From NCBI GenBank assembly GCA_030648205.1, contig JAUSIH010000084.1, forward strand, positions 1-34,766: a stretch of DNA of 34,766 nt, in the 5' to 3' direction. Positions 24,568-31,135 of this stretch are shown in pieces. The DNA is from Dehalococcoidia bacterium (GTDB lineage Bacteria > Chloroflexota > Dehalococcoidia > JAUSIH01). Position numbers and translations under genes: made by a program. How positions within the stretch are numbered: the stretch's first letter is position 1; each line of letters begins with the position of its first letter. The notes beneath the pieces are model-generated. The model was not told the origin of the DNA. It saw only the letters and a program-made list of their open reading frames with translations, and made no database searches.

Positions 24568-25875
24568 ATGGACTGGCGAGAAGAGTACAAGCGCAAGCTG
24601 GTGCCCGCGGACGAAGCCCTCAAGGCCGTCAAGAACGGAGACTTCGTCTCGTTCACCACGGGCAGGGAGTCCCAGTCGCTGGGCTACGCCCTGGCGGGCC
24701 GAGCCACGGAGCTTAAGGGCGTCCGCATCCATATTCAGACGCCGGGCCTGGACTTCGGCTGGTACGACCGCGACCCCATCTGGGAGCAGGCCTTCGAAAT
24801 CAAGGTCGGGTACGTCTTCCCCAAGGGCGTCGTCCGGGAATGGATTGACGAACGCCGCGGCGACTACGTGCCCGGCCAGATCATCCCCTTCGAGGAGCGC
24901 AAAGACCTGCGTCAGATGGACGTGCTGCTCGCGGAGGTCTCCCCGCCGGACGAGCACGGCTTCTGCTCCTTTGGCGCCAGCGTGTGGAACAAGAAGGAGC
25001 AGATACGGGCCGCCAAGACCGTGATCGCGGAGGTCAATCACAACCTCATCCGCACCTACGGCGACAACTTCGTCCACGTGTCGGAGATAGACTACTTCGT
25101 GGAGTACGAGCGGACGGCGGGCTGGGGCATCAAGCCGCCCGCGCCGCCGGCGGAGTCCAAGCCCATCGCCGACCTGGTCGCCACGCTGGTGAAGGACGGC
25201 GACTGCGTGCAGGTGGGCGCGGGCTCCCTCAGCGAGTCCCTGCCGTCGTCAGGCGTGTTCAACAACCGGGCGGACCTGGGGATGCACACGGAGATGACGG
25301 CGCGGGGAATGGTCAAGCTGGTGCGGGAGGGCGTCATCAACGGCAAACGCAAGCAGATTAACGCGGGCAAAGCCGTGGCTACCGCCGTGGGAGGCTCCCG
25401 CGAGGACATGGCCTACATCAACATGAACCCTCAGTTTGAGGTGTACACCGCCGCCTACGTGGTGAACCCCAAAATCATCTGTCTGAACGACAACATGCTC
25501 TCCGTCAACAACGGCCTCATGGTGGACCTGACCGGCCAGATCACCGCCGAGGCCATCGGCCCGCGAATGTTCAGCGGCTCCGGCGGCCAGCCGGCCTTCG
25601 CCTGGGGGGCCAACATGTCACGCGGCGGCAGGTACGTCGAGGTGCTGCCCGCCACGGCGTCCGGCGGCACGATTTCGCGCATTGTGCCCCTGCTGCCGCC
25701 GGGCACGGTGGTGACCGTCCCGCGCTTTCTGGCGGACATCGTTGTCACCGAGTACGGCATGGCACACCTCAAGGGCAAGACCACCCACGAGCGTGCGGAC
25801 GCGCTCATCGCCATTGCGCACCCGGACTTCCGCGACAAGCTGCGGAAAGAGGCCCAGCGCATCCTGGATATGTAG
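24568..25875 (+). CDS. acetyl-CoA hydrolase/4-hydroxybutyrate CoA-transferase family protein, copy 2
   Basis: This 435-aa paralog of the preceding gene starts MDWREEYKRKLVPADEA; this match fixes ATG 24568 rather than the TTG at 24544. Landmarks are SPPDEHGFC, VGAGSLSESLP, LGMHTEM and INMNPQFEVY, where Glu291 occupies the same residue number as in copy 1. ITAEAIGPRMFSGSGGQ and TEYGMAHLKGK follow. The retained candidate catalytic Glu in both copies suggests both are active. They could form a hetero-oligomer or act on different acids. The transcript probably continues into the small ORF downstream. Confidence 0.88.
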   Translation: MDWREEYKRKLVPADEALKAVKNGDFVSFTTGRESQSLGYALAGRATELKGVRIHIQTPGLDFGWYDRDPIWEQAFEIKVGYVFPKGVVREWIDERRGDYVPGQIIPFEERKDLRQMDVLLAEVSPPDEHGFCSFGASVWNKKEQIRAAKTVIAEVNHNLIRTYGDNFVHVSEIDYFVEYERTAGWGIKPPAPPAESKPIADLVATLVKDGDCVQVGAGSLSESLPSSGVFNNRADLGMHTEMTARGMVKLVREGVINGKRKQINAGKAVATAVGGSREDMAYINMNPQFEVYTAAYVVNPKIICLNDNMLSVNNGLMVDLTGQITAEAIGPRMFSGSGGQPAFAWGANMSRGGRYVEVLPATASGGTISRIVPLLPPGTVVTVPRFLADIVVTEYGMAHLKGKTTHERADALIAIAHPDFRDKLRKEAQRILDM

Positions 25876-25883
25876 GCCCAGCC

Positions 25884-26084
25884 ATGCAAGACTTCGCCGA
25901 AAGCGAAACGCCCGCGTTGTCGCCAGCGTCCGTCCATGACCTCTGGCGTCAGGTGGAGGCCTACGCGCGGGAGACGGGGGACATTGACCTGGACATGGTC
26001 ATCGCCGCCATCGCGGCCAGCGAGGGCATGCCCGTGGAGGACGCGGAGCAGCCGTGGGCGGCGCCGCCCACGAACGATTCATAG
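25884..26084 (+). CDS. small acidic protein (66 aa)
   Basis: I do not recognise this 66-aa acidic ORF. It begins 8 nt after the CoA-transferase stop and ends just before a strong terminator, and its codons are G/C-rich at third positions like its neighbours. The middle (VHDLWRQVEAYARETGDIDLDMVIAAIAASEGMPVEDAE) looks helical and amphipathic. No clear ribosome binding site precedes the ATG, so translation would rely on coupling. It may be an accessory protein of the CoA-transferases; this is inference. Confidence 0.6.
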   Translation: MQDFAESETPALSPASVHDLWRQVEAYARETGDIDLDMVIAAIAASEGMPVEDAEQPWAAPPTNDS

Positions 26085-26108
26085 GCGCACGAGTTTCCGG
26101 AAAAAGAG

Positions 26109-26141
26109 AAGCCCCCTGGCGACGCCAGGGGGCTTTCTCTT
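26109..26141. terminator. bidirectional intrinsic terminator between the CoA-transferase operon and trxB
   Basis: Arms AAGCCCCCTGG (26109-26119) and CCAGGGGGCTT (26125-26135) form an 11-bp stem with loop CGACG. The plus-strand tail is TCTCTT. On the minus strand the tail is CTCTTTTT, from 26101-26108. It therefore ends both convergent transcripts, with the better tail for trxB. Confidence 0.92.
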
Positions 26142-26159
26142 GCATCCGAACGGAGGGCT

Positions 26160-27110
26160 TTAGTGCGCTCCGGCCTTCGCGGCGTGCGTCTTCTCCATCA
26201 CGAACTCAAACGCCCGGATAGCGGCGGTCACGCCATCCCCAACAGAGGAGGCAAGCTGGCGCACGGAGTGCCACCGGCAGTCGCCCGCGGCGAACACGCC
26301 CGGCACCTCCGTGTGCATGTTCAGGTCCACCTTTACATGGCCGGACGCGTCCAGCGGCACCACGCCCTGGAGGAACTGCGTCTGCGGATAGAACCCAATG
26401 TAGATGAAGATGCCGCCCATGGGCATCTCGGCCTTCTGGTTGGTCTTCAGGTTCTTGACCAGCAGCTTGTTGACCTGGCCGTCGCCCTTGATCTCCTCCA
26501 CAGCCGAGTTCCAGATGAACTTCACCTTGGGGTTTTCATGGGCCCGCTCCTGCAGGATTTTGCTGGCGCGGAGCTGGTCCCGGCGGTGGATGACGGTGAC
26601 CGAGTTGCACATCTGGGTCAGGTACAAGCCTTCGTCCAGAGCGGAGTCGCCGCCGCCGATAACGGCCACGTCCTGACCGGTGAAGAAGTTGCCGTCGCAG
26701 GTGGCGCAGTAGGAGACGCCCTTGGCCTCGAACTCCTCCTCGCCGGGCACGCCCAGCTTCTTGTGGGCGCCGCCCGTCGCCACGATGACGGCCTTGGCGC
26801 GGTAGGTATCATCCTGAGCGGTCCGCAGGGTGAAGGGCCACGTCTTGACGTCGAGCTTGACCGCCTCGTCGTAGGTGACCTCCAGCCCGAACTTGCTGGC
26901 CTGACCCTCGCAGGCCATCACCAGGTCAACCCCACGGATGCCGTCCGGGAAGCCTGGATAGTTCTCAATGATATCCGTGTTGATGATCTGCCCGCCGATG
27001 ACCTCCTTCTCCAGAAGGATGGTCTTCAGCTTGGCGCGCACAGTGTACAGACCGGCGCTGAGACCGGAGACACCACCGCCAAGAATTACGACATCATAAT
27101 CGCCACCCAT
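26160..27110 (-). CDS. trxB: thioredoxin reductase
   Basis: This 316-aa low-molecular-weight thioredoxin reductase passes NADPH electrons through FAD to thioredoxin. The FAD motif GGGVSGLSAG is at residues 11-20 and the redox-active pair Cys135 and Cys138 is in YCATCDG. The NADPH-domain motif GGGDSALDEG is followed by HRRDQLRASK. The late FAD motif AGDCRWHSVRQLASSVGDG has a Cys after the GD, which is unusual but outside the active site. GGAGG lies 9 nt before ATG 27110. No thioredoxin gene is present in the window. Confidence 0.94.
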   Translation of the reverse strand: MGGDYDVVILGGGVSGLSAGLYTVRAKLKTILLEKEVIGGQIINTDIIENYPGFPDGIRGVDLVMACEGQASKFGLEVTYDEAVKLDVKTWPFTLRTAQDDTYRAKAVIVATGGAHKKLGVPGEEEFEAKGVSYCATCDGNFFTGQDVAVIGGGDSALDEGLYLTQMCNSVTVIHRRDQLRASKILQERAHENPKVKFIWNSAVEEIKGDGQVNKLLVKNLKTNQKAEMPMGGIFIYIGFYPQTQFLQGVVPLDASGHVKVDLNMHTEVPGVFAAGDCRWHSVRQLASSVGDGVTAAIRAFEFVMEKTHAAKAGAH

Positions 27111-27181
27111 GACTTGCAGCCTCCTTGCTTCAGATGAATTGACGAACCGTCCGACAGGTATGCCGGAACGCGAACTTTTTC

Positions 27182-27211
27182 AGTATACACGCTCCGCCAT
27201 CTCCCCGACAA
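27182..27211 (-). promoter_or_regulatory. trxB promoter
   Basis: On the minus strand TTGTCG (27206-27211), an 18-nt spacer and TATACT (27182-27187), with TG before the -10, predict a start near 27175 and a leader of about 65 nt. Bases 27212-27520 show no supported gene, only short stems such as ACAGA-GATT-TCTGT at about 27418-27431. Confidence 0.6.
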
Positions 27212-27520
27212 GTTTTGGGTTGTCAGTCGGGAAATGGCAGCTTGCCCTTCGATATGCTCACCATGAGCGACCACAACCAGGCAGGTACAAGGATGTAGAA
27301 GCCCTGCTCCATGAATAGCCTGTACGCCGACTCCGGGACGCCGGGTGAGGAAGAGTGCTCGCGGGCCCGCGATGGGCTGAGGCATTCGAGCAATCAGATA
27401 ATCCACGACGATTATGTACAGAGATTTCTGTCCCTTCTCGGAGCGGGCGCTTGCATGGAATCTTTAGAGATTATGTTACGACGCAACACAGCACCCGTTC
27501 AACGCAGCCCTCTGGTCCGC

Positions 27521-27748
27521 CTACTTCCGCCGGGACGCGATATACCGAACCACCTCATCCAACCGGGTGAACCAGTCCCGCCCCATCCTGACCGCCGGTA
27601 TCCGTCCCGTCCTCGCTAGCAAGCGCAGGTGAGAGTGACTCAAGCCCGAGTGAAGGGCCGCCTTTTTCAAGCTGATGAGGAGCTTCCGGTTCAGGCGTCG
27701 TCCGTGATTCCCGTACCCCTCGTCTGACCCCTCCTTTCGGGTGCCCAT
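27521..27748 (-). CDS. small helix-turn-helix (excisionase/MerR-like) DNA-binding protein
   Basis: This 75-aa protein contains an excisionase-type winged HTH: LISLKKAALHSGLSHSHLRLL (one residue more than a typical core) then ARTGRIPAVRMGRDWFTR and LDEVVRYIASRR. The first 22 residues are charged and probably disordered. GGAG about 7 nt before ATG 27748 supports the start; a TTG at 27760 is possible. It is transcribed divergently from the unknown gene at 28088 across a 339-nt gap, so it may regulate that gene or itself. No integrase or other mobile-element gene is nearby. Confidence 0.68.
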   Translation of the reverse strand: MGTRKEGSDEGYGNHGRRLNRKLLISLKKAALHSGLSHSHLRLLARTGRIPAVRMGRDWFTRLDEVVRYIASRRK

Positions 27749-27858
27749 AGCGCGCTCCAATACCGCAGGGATGCTGTTAGCATCGAGTCCATTTTCTCGG
27801 ATGCCCCCGCCAAGGAAGCCATCCCTGTTTGGTTACGCAACGTGATGTCACTATACAC

Positions 27859-27922
27859 GGGCAATAAACGCTTTCCGCCTATCGACCACATAGAGCGCCG
27901 CGGAGAGTATACATTATTGCCC
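27859..27922. repeat. separated inverted repeat in the HTH upstream region
   Basis: GGGCAATAA (27859-27867) and TTATTGCCC (27914-27922) are perfect 9-bp inverted copies 46 nt apart. Each lies beside a minus-strand -10-like element, TATAGT (27850-27855) and TATACT (27906-27911), both preceded by TG. They could be paired operator half-sites for the HTH gene promoter. Confidence 0.45.
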
Positions 27923-28011
27923 CGCTCCTTCAACGCTATACGTCACACAAATGGACGCCTTTGTCAAGCCTCGTGCGGCGGCATCGGCTCGTGTGATACC
28001 TCTGTCCAATC

Positions 28012-28020
28012 TGGTACAAT
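28012..28020 (+). promoter_or_regulatory. extended -10 promoter of the unknown Rossmann-like gene
   Basis: TGG followed by TACAAT is a perfect extended -10 with a five-of-six hexamer. The -35 region is poor, as is common for extended -10 promoters. Initiation near 28027 would place the downstream inverted repeat in the mRNA leader. Confidence 0.5.
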
Positions 28021-28029
28021 AGTTAGCTC

Positions 28030-28078
28030 GTCGGGCGTTTCTCAGGAACGACAGCAATCGTAGATATATACGCCCGAC
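28030..28078 (+). other. leader hairpin with nested stem upstream of the unknown gene
   Basis: GTCGGGCGT (28030-28038) pairs with ACGCCCGAC (28070-28078), a perfect 9-bp closing stem around 31 nt. A smaller ACGA/TCGT stem (28048-28051 and 28058-28061) is nested inside. The right arm abuts the AGGTG ribosome-binding segment just before ATG 28088. It does not match any riboswitch class I can name. Confidence 0.5.
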
Positions 28079-28087
28079 AGGTGTTGT

Positions 28088-28804
28088 ATGAATTTAGCCG
28101 TCATCGGCGGCGGGTGCTACGGGTGCCTGCACACGCGGCAGCTCCGCAAGGCCCATCTGTACGGCAAGATACGCGCCGACCGCATTCTGGTGGTGGACCG
28201 GCACGCGGACTGCCGCGCCAGCGTGGAGTTCGCCGGCGACCCCCTGGTGCACATCGTCCAGGCGGACTGGCTCACCTTCCTGTGCGACTACCTGGACCAC
28301 CTGCCGCCGGACACGGACGCCCAGATCGTCCCGGCGCCCTTTGCGCCGCACCTGTTGTTCGACTGGCTCGCCGCCAGCGTCCGACGCGCCCTTCCGCGCG
28401 CCGCGGTAGCGCGCCAGCCCTGCGAACTGCGCATGGGCCTGCCCTACGAGCACACCGACCAATCCGGCAACCGCTTCCTCAGCGAGGCGGGCTGGCGATG
28501 CCCCGCCACCTGCATCGAACCTGCCATATGTCCCGCCATCAAGAAGCCGCGCGATTGGGACCTGGCGGAGCGCATCCGCCGGGCCGCGCCCGCGGCCCTG
28601 GGCGCCCACCTGACGGAGGTGTTCCTCTGCCGACACTTTGCTTACGGCGTCGGCGCTATTCCCGCGCGAGACATCGTCGCCGCGCGAGGCCGCATCCTGA
28701 CGGCGGCGCAGTCCGGCTCGCCCCTCCGCGCGGTCATCGGCACCAGCTCCCACTGCCACGGCGTGGTGGGACTTCTCCAGGTGGAGCCCGCGCCGCGACC
28801 CTGA
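28088..28804 (+). CDS. unrecognised Rossmann-like protein with Cys-x3-Cys-x5-Cys cluster
   Basis: I do not recognise the function of this 238-aa protein. The N-terminus MNLAVIGGGCYG looks like a Rossmann nucleotide-binding strand and glycine loop, followed by a second strand ending ILVVDRHADC. A distinctive motif CPATCIEPAICP holds Cys138, Cys142 and Cys148; Cys181 and an HCH triplet (222-224) are further candidate metal ligands. YGVGAIPARDI and VIGTSSHCHGVVGLL look like structured blocks. A metal- or Fe-S-binding NAD(P)-dependent role is only an inference. The gene has its own extended -10 promoter and a hairpin leader, and precedes heme A synthesis genes. Confidence 0.75.
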   Translation: MNLAVIGGGCYGCLHTRQLRKAHLYGKIRADRILVVDRHADCRASVEFAGDPLVHIVQADWLTFLCDYLDHLPPDTDAQIVPAPFAPHLLFDWLAASVRRALPRAAVARQPCELRMGLPYEHTDQSGNRFLSEAGWRCPATCIEPAICPAIKKPRDWDLAERIRRAAPAALGAHLTEVFLCRHFAYGVGAIPARDIVAARGRILTAAQSGSPLRAVIGTSSHCHGVVGLLQVEPAPRP

Positions 28805-28822
28805 GCCAACGCTCTCAGCCGA

Positions 28823-28851
28823 TGGACTCCCACCAGGCGGGCCACTATAAT
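28823..28851 (+). promoter_or_regulatory. promoter of the subunit-II-like/ctaAB operon
   Basis: TGGACT (28823-28828), a 17-nt spacer and a perfect TATAAT (28846-28851) predict initiation near 28858. This leaves only about 10 nt before the GTG at 28868, an unusually short leader. Confidence 0.7.
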
Positions 28852-28867
28852 AGATGCGTTTGGAACC

Positions 28868-29137
28868 GTGACCCAGACGAGTGAGCTTCAGGCGGTGAAT
28901 ACCTTGGCCCTACCCTTCGACATATCCCGGCTGGTCTTCTGGATAGCCCTTCCCGTGCTCCTTGTCGCCCAGGGTGTGATTATTGTGGTCACACTGCGCG
29001 GGAGGGGACAAGCTGGCCAGCAAGCAATACGCGTGCGTGGTAGCACGAAACTCGAGTTCCTGTGGGCCATCATCCCCGCCCTTATGCTCGCGGCTCTGCT
29101 CGCGATGACATACGAGGCCCTGCATGCAAGCAGCTAG
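28868..29137 (+). CDS. small membrane protein resembling the transmembrane hairpin of cytochrome oxidase subunit II
   Basis: This 89-aa protein has two transmembrane segments (about 22-43 and 62-82). The second segment, TKLEFLWAIIPALMLAALL, resembles the second membrane helix of cytochrome c oxidase subunit II (the LEIIWTVIPALIL-type pattern). The CuA-binding periplasmic domain is missing: there is no Cys or His cluster and the chain ends at HASS. Its stop lies 14 nt inside the ctaA-ctaB gene. It may be a split or accessory oxidase subunit, or an assembly factor. The GTG start has almost no ribosome binding site, and the mRNA leader is very short. Confidence 0.7.
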   Translation: MTQTSELQAVNTLALPFDISRLVFWIALPVLLVAQGVIIVVTLRGRGQAGQQAIRVRGSTKLEFLWAIIPALMLAALLAMTYEALHASS

Positions 29138-31037
29138 CCCGGCGCCAAAGGCGAGAAGCCCCTCCGGCGCCTACCCCACGCTTGTGCTGGTGAGCATCAT
29201 CGCCACGTTTGTCCTGGTTGTCCTTGGCGGCGTGGTCCGGGTCACAGGCTCCGGCCTCGGATGTCCGGACTGGCCGCTCTGCCACGGCAGCGTCATCCCG
29301 CCTCTGAACCTGCCCACGCTCATTGAATACTCCCACCGTCTGGCGGCGTCCCTGGTGAGCCTGCTGGTGCTCGCGACGGCCATCGTGGCATGGACAGCGC
29401 GGCGCAATGACCGCCCAGTAGCGCTGGCGGCGAGCATCGCGTTCGCCCTTCTGGTGGCGCAGGTGGTGCTGGGGGGCGTGACCGTCCTCATGGAGCTTCC
29501 GCCGACCATCGTCACCGCCCACCTGGCCACGGCGGAGGCGCTTCTGGGCGTCCTGACTGTCCTGTACATCCTGGCCCGCCGCCATGAGATATTCGCGTCC
29601 ATTGGAGCGCGGCGCCCCAGCCCCGGACTGCTGTGGATGACAGGCGCGGCGGTGCTTTCCATCTTCGCCATCATCTTCGCGGGAGCCTACGTCCGCGGCA
29701 CGGGCGCCACCTTCGCCTGCGACGGGTGGCCCTTCTGCGGGCCGGAGCTTCTCCCTGAGAGCGGGCTACCCGCCATCCACATGGCCCACCGGCTCGTCGT
29801 GCTGGTGGGCGGCGTCCTTGCGATTGTCGCCTGCGTGGCGGCATGGCGCCAGCGGCGGGCCTTGCCCGGCGGCGGCCCGCTGGCCGTGGCCACGGGCGTC
29901 CTGTTCCTCCTGCAAACGCTGGCCGGCGCATGGCTGGTTTTCTCCGAATTCACGCCATTCACCCAGGCCCTCCACCTCACTCTGGCCACGGCCGTCTGGA
30001 CGGGCATTGTGGCGCTGGCGGGTCTGGCGTGGTACGGGCGCCTGAGCCATGCGGAGGGCATACCCGCCGAGGCTGAGGCCAGGCATACCAATACGGTCTT
30101 GCCGGGCATCGTAGCGCTGGCGACCCTTGCGTGGTACGAGCGCCAGAGCCGTCCGGAAGGCGCGCCCGCCCTGCAGCCGCCGTTGATGGGTTACGTCAAG
30201 CTCGTCAAGCCCTGGATCATCGGCCTGCTGCTGTTCACCGCCCTGGGCGGCATGTTCCTGGCAGCCGGCGGCGCACCGCCTCTCGGCGTGGTCGTGGCCG
30301 TGCTCGTGGGCGGCGCCCTGACCGCGGGCGGCGCCAATGCCCTTAACCATTACATTGACCGTGACATTGACGGTTTGATGTACCGGACGCGCGCGCGCCC
30401 CATTCCATCCCATCGCATATCGCCGGAGCGAGCGTTCATGTTCGGGATCGCCCTGAACGTCGTGGGCTTCCTTGTCCTGGCGGTGGGCGCCAACCCGCTC
30501 AGCGCCGTCCTGGCCCTGGCCGCGTCCGGCTTCTACGTCCTGGTCTATACAAGCTGGCTCAAGCGCACTACGCCTCAAAACATCGTCATCGGAGGAGCGG
30601 CGGGCGCCATGCCCCCGCTCATCGGCTGGGCGGCGATCACGAACTCGCTGGGCCTGCCCGGCTTCTACCTCTTCGCCATCGTCTTCTTCTGGACACCCCC
30701 GCACTTCTGGGCGCTGGCCATGCTGCTGCGCGACGACTATGCCCGCGCGGGCATCCCCATGCTGCCCGTCGTCCGCTCAGAACGCGAGACGGTTTGGTCC
30801 ATCCTCCTGTACACGATTGTCCTGGTGGCTGTCACCTTGCTCCTTTACAGCACCCAGGCCCTCGGCACAGTGTACCTGGCGAGCGCCCTCGTCTTCGGCG
30901 GGCTCTTCATCTGGATGGCGGTGCGCCTCCTGAAAGACAGCCAGAGGCCGCGCGTCGCCGGACTGTACAAGTACTCGCTGCTCTACCTGGCGCTGCTGTT
31001 CGTCGCCATCATCGCCGACAAGAGCATAGGGGTGTAG
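29124..31037 (+). CDS. ctaAB: fused heme A synthase (CtaA) and heme O synthase (CtaB)
   Basis: This 637-aa membrane fusion combines two consecutive heme A pathway enzymes. Residues about 15-310 are CtaA, with TGSGLGCPDWPLC (Cys47 and Cys53), EYSHR (His71) and a second ACDGWPFCGPELL/HMAHR block. Residues about 350-637 are CtaB, the protoheme farnesyltransferase, with the prenyl-diphosphate motif NHYIDRDID, the RARPIPSHRIS block and TTPQNIVIGGAAGAMPPLIGW. CtaB makes heme O and CtaA oxidises it to heme A for aa3-type oxidases. A tandem duplication lies in the linker. ATG 29124 has GAGG upstream and overlaps the preceding gene. Confidence 0.92.
   Translation: MQAASPAPKARSPSGAYPTLVLVSIIATFVLVVLGGVVRVTGSGLGCPDWPLCHGSVIPPLNLPTLIEYSHRLAASLVSLLVLATAIVAWTARRNDRPVALAASIAFALLVAQVVLGGVTVLMELPPTIVTAHLATAEALLGVLTVLYILARRHEIFASIGARRPSPGLLWMTGAAVLSIFAIIFAGAYVRGTGATFACDGWPFCGPELLPESGLPAIHMAHRLVVLVGGVLAIVACVAAWRQRRALPGGGPLAVATGVLFLLQTLAGAWLVFSEFTPFTQALHLTLATAVWTGIVALAGLAWYGRLSHAEGIPAEAEARHTNTVLPGIVALATLAWYERQSRPEGAPALQPPLMGYVKLVKPWIIGLLLFTALGGMFLAAGGAPPLGVVVAVLVGGALTAGGANALNHYIDRDIDGLMYRTRARPIPSHRISPERAFMFGIALNVVGFLVLAVGANPLSAVLALAASGFYVLVYTSWLKRTTPQNIVIGGAAGAMPPLIGWAAITNSLGLPGFYLFAIVFFWTPPHFWALAMLLRDDYARAGIPMLPVVRSERETVWSILLYTIVLVAVTLLLYSTQALGTVYLASALVFGGLFIWMAVRLLKDSQRPRVAGLYKYSLLYLALLFVAIIADKSIGV
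30003..30161 (+). repeat. in-frame duplication in the CtaA-CtaB linker
   Basis: Bases 30003-30059 and 30105-30161 are copies 102 nt apart, identical at 46 of 57 positions. They encode residues 294-312 (starting GIVALAGLAWYGRLS) and 328-346 (starting GIVALATLAWYERQS), 14 of 19 residues identical. Similarity extends weakly upstream, so the unit is probably about 34 codons. Confidence 0.8.
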
Positions 31038-31078
31038 CGACGCCGTCGCTGCACCCGCACAGGCGGCATTAAACAGGT

Positions 31079-31115
31079 GCGGCCCCGCGAAGGGGGCCGC
31101 AAACGCTGCGAAGCG
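31079..31115. other. hairpins between convergent ctaAB and CoA-transferase genes
   Basis: GCGGCCCC (31079-31086) and GGGGCCGC (31093-31100) form a perfect 8-bp stem with a 6-nt loop. A smaller CGCT-GCGA-AGCG stem follows (31104-31115). No T-run flanks either side, so terminator activity is uncertain, although the convergent position suits one. Confidence 0.4.
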
Positions 31116-31135
31116 GGCCGGGTAGCTTCGAGGCC

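Noticed and set aside
27311-27619. 102-codon plus-strand ORF
   Set aside because: It overlaps the better-supported HTH gene on the other strand and has an atypical, low-complexity C-terminus.
27691-27933. 80-codon minus-strand ORF
   Set aside because: It overlaps the HTH gene start and the inverted-repeat regulatory region and shows no recognisable fold.
27748-28088. possible mobile-element boundary because of the excisionase-like HTH
   Set aside because: No integrase, transposase, terminal repeat or target duplication was seen nearby.
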